Assembly: GCA_012523535.1 (NCBI GenBank)
Contig: JAAYII010000300.1
Span: 1-5,533 of the forward strand
Source: Peptococcaceae bacterium
Lineage (GTDB): Bacteria > Bacillota > Desulfitobacteriia > Desulfitobacteriales > Syntrophobotulaceae
Reading direction: 5' to 3'
Length of the DNA: 5,533 nt
Every line of letters begins with the position of its first letter. Position 1 is the stretch's first letter. The notes under the pieces were generated by a model. It worked only from the letters and a program-made list of their open reading frames with translations. It was not told the DNA's origin and made no database searches. The position numbers were made by a program, and so were the translations under genes. This document shows, piece by piece, positions 5,462 to 5,533 of the stretch.

Positions 5462-5528
5462 GAGCATAAGCGAAAACCTACCGAGTAAATAAACCCACAA
5501 TCATTTACAGGAGGTTTTGCTTATGCTT
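5462..5528 (+). promoter_or_regulatory. Leader hairpin that would mask the start of the divergent gene
   Basis: GCATAAGCGAAAACCT (5464-5479) pairs with AGGTTTTGCTTATGC (5512-5526) in 15 base pairs with one bulged G (5472). A5463-T5527 and a G-T wobble extend the foot. The right arm contains the last half of the AGGAGG Shine-Dalgarno (5509-5514) and the whole start codon (5523-5525). Inside the 32-nt loop, GTAAAT (5485-5490) and ATTTAC (5503-5508) can form a second 6-bp helix. The layout suggests translational control by refolding, a ligand, a protein or temperature. I do not recognise a known riboswitch class. Confidence 0.5.
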
Positions 5529-5533
5529 AATTC
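5523..5533 (+). CDS. Start of a divergent gene of unknown function (partial)
   Basis: Only ATG CTT AAT TC is present before the window ends, giving Met-Leu-Asn. The start is supported by a perfect AGGAGG (5509-5514) 8 nt upstream and by candidate promoter elements. It is transcribed away from the sigma-54 activator gene. Nothing can be said about the product. Confidence 0.55.

Noticed and set aside
1..5533. CRISPR array, tRNA or rRNA genes, or insertion sequence
   Set aside because: No regularly spaced long repeats, cloverleaf-like sequence, rRNA signature or transposase coding was seen on either strand.

Overview
The window looks like a piece of a strictly anaerobic, low-GC Gram-positive chromosome, probably class Clostridia and perhaps Peptococcaceae-like. 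This is an inference from AT-rich intergenic DNA, strong purine-rich ribosome binding sites, and the combination of a tungsten-type aldehyde ferredoxin oxidoreductase (AOR), a glycyl radical enzyme (GRE) and a PAS/sigma-54 activator. The species cannot be named from the sequence.

Layout. Everything recognisable except the last 11 bases of coding sequence is on the minus strand, so transcription runs from high to low coordinates. A PAS-AAA+-Fis sigma-54 activator (3944-5323) is followed by a 391-bp regulatory gap. Next comes a three-gene unit: AOR (1678-3552), a MoaD/ThiS-like sulfur carrier (1361-1618) and a ThiF/MoeB/HesA-like E1-type enzyme (680-1357). A GC-rich hairpin (545-576) and a second regulatory gap (188-679) precede the first 62 codons of a GRE (187 down to 1, cut by the window edge). 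Upstream of the activator a divergent plus-strand gene starts at 5523 with a perfect AGGAGG site, and only its first 11 bases are present.

How it fits together. Both the AOR and the GRE gene are preceded by the same sigma-54 promoter, TGGCAT-N5-TTGCAT, with GG and GC exactly 10 bp apart (3662-3678 and 323-339). Upstream of each lies a related dyad: TGTCTC-N6-GAGACA at 3776-3793 and TGTCTC-N6-GCAACA at 473-490. The simplest reading is one regulon in which the neighbouring activator senses a small molecule through its PAS domain, binds these dyads and switches on both enzymes. MoaD and ThiF-like proteins would supply sulfur for the pterin of the AOR's metal cofactor. The substrate is not determined by the sequence. 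One testable idea is that AOR oxidises an aldehyde to an acid used by, or derived from, the GRE reaction.

Most noteworthy are the shared enhancer/promoter architecture tying a GRE to an AOR, and a long imperfect hairpin (5462-5528) that would bury part of the Shine-Dalgarno and the start codon of the divergent gene.
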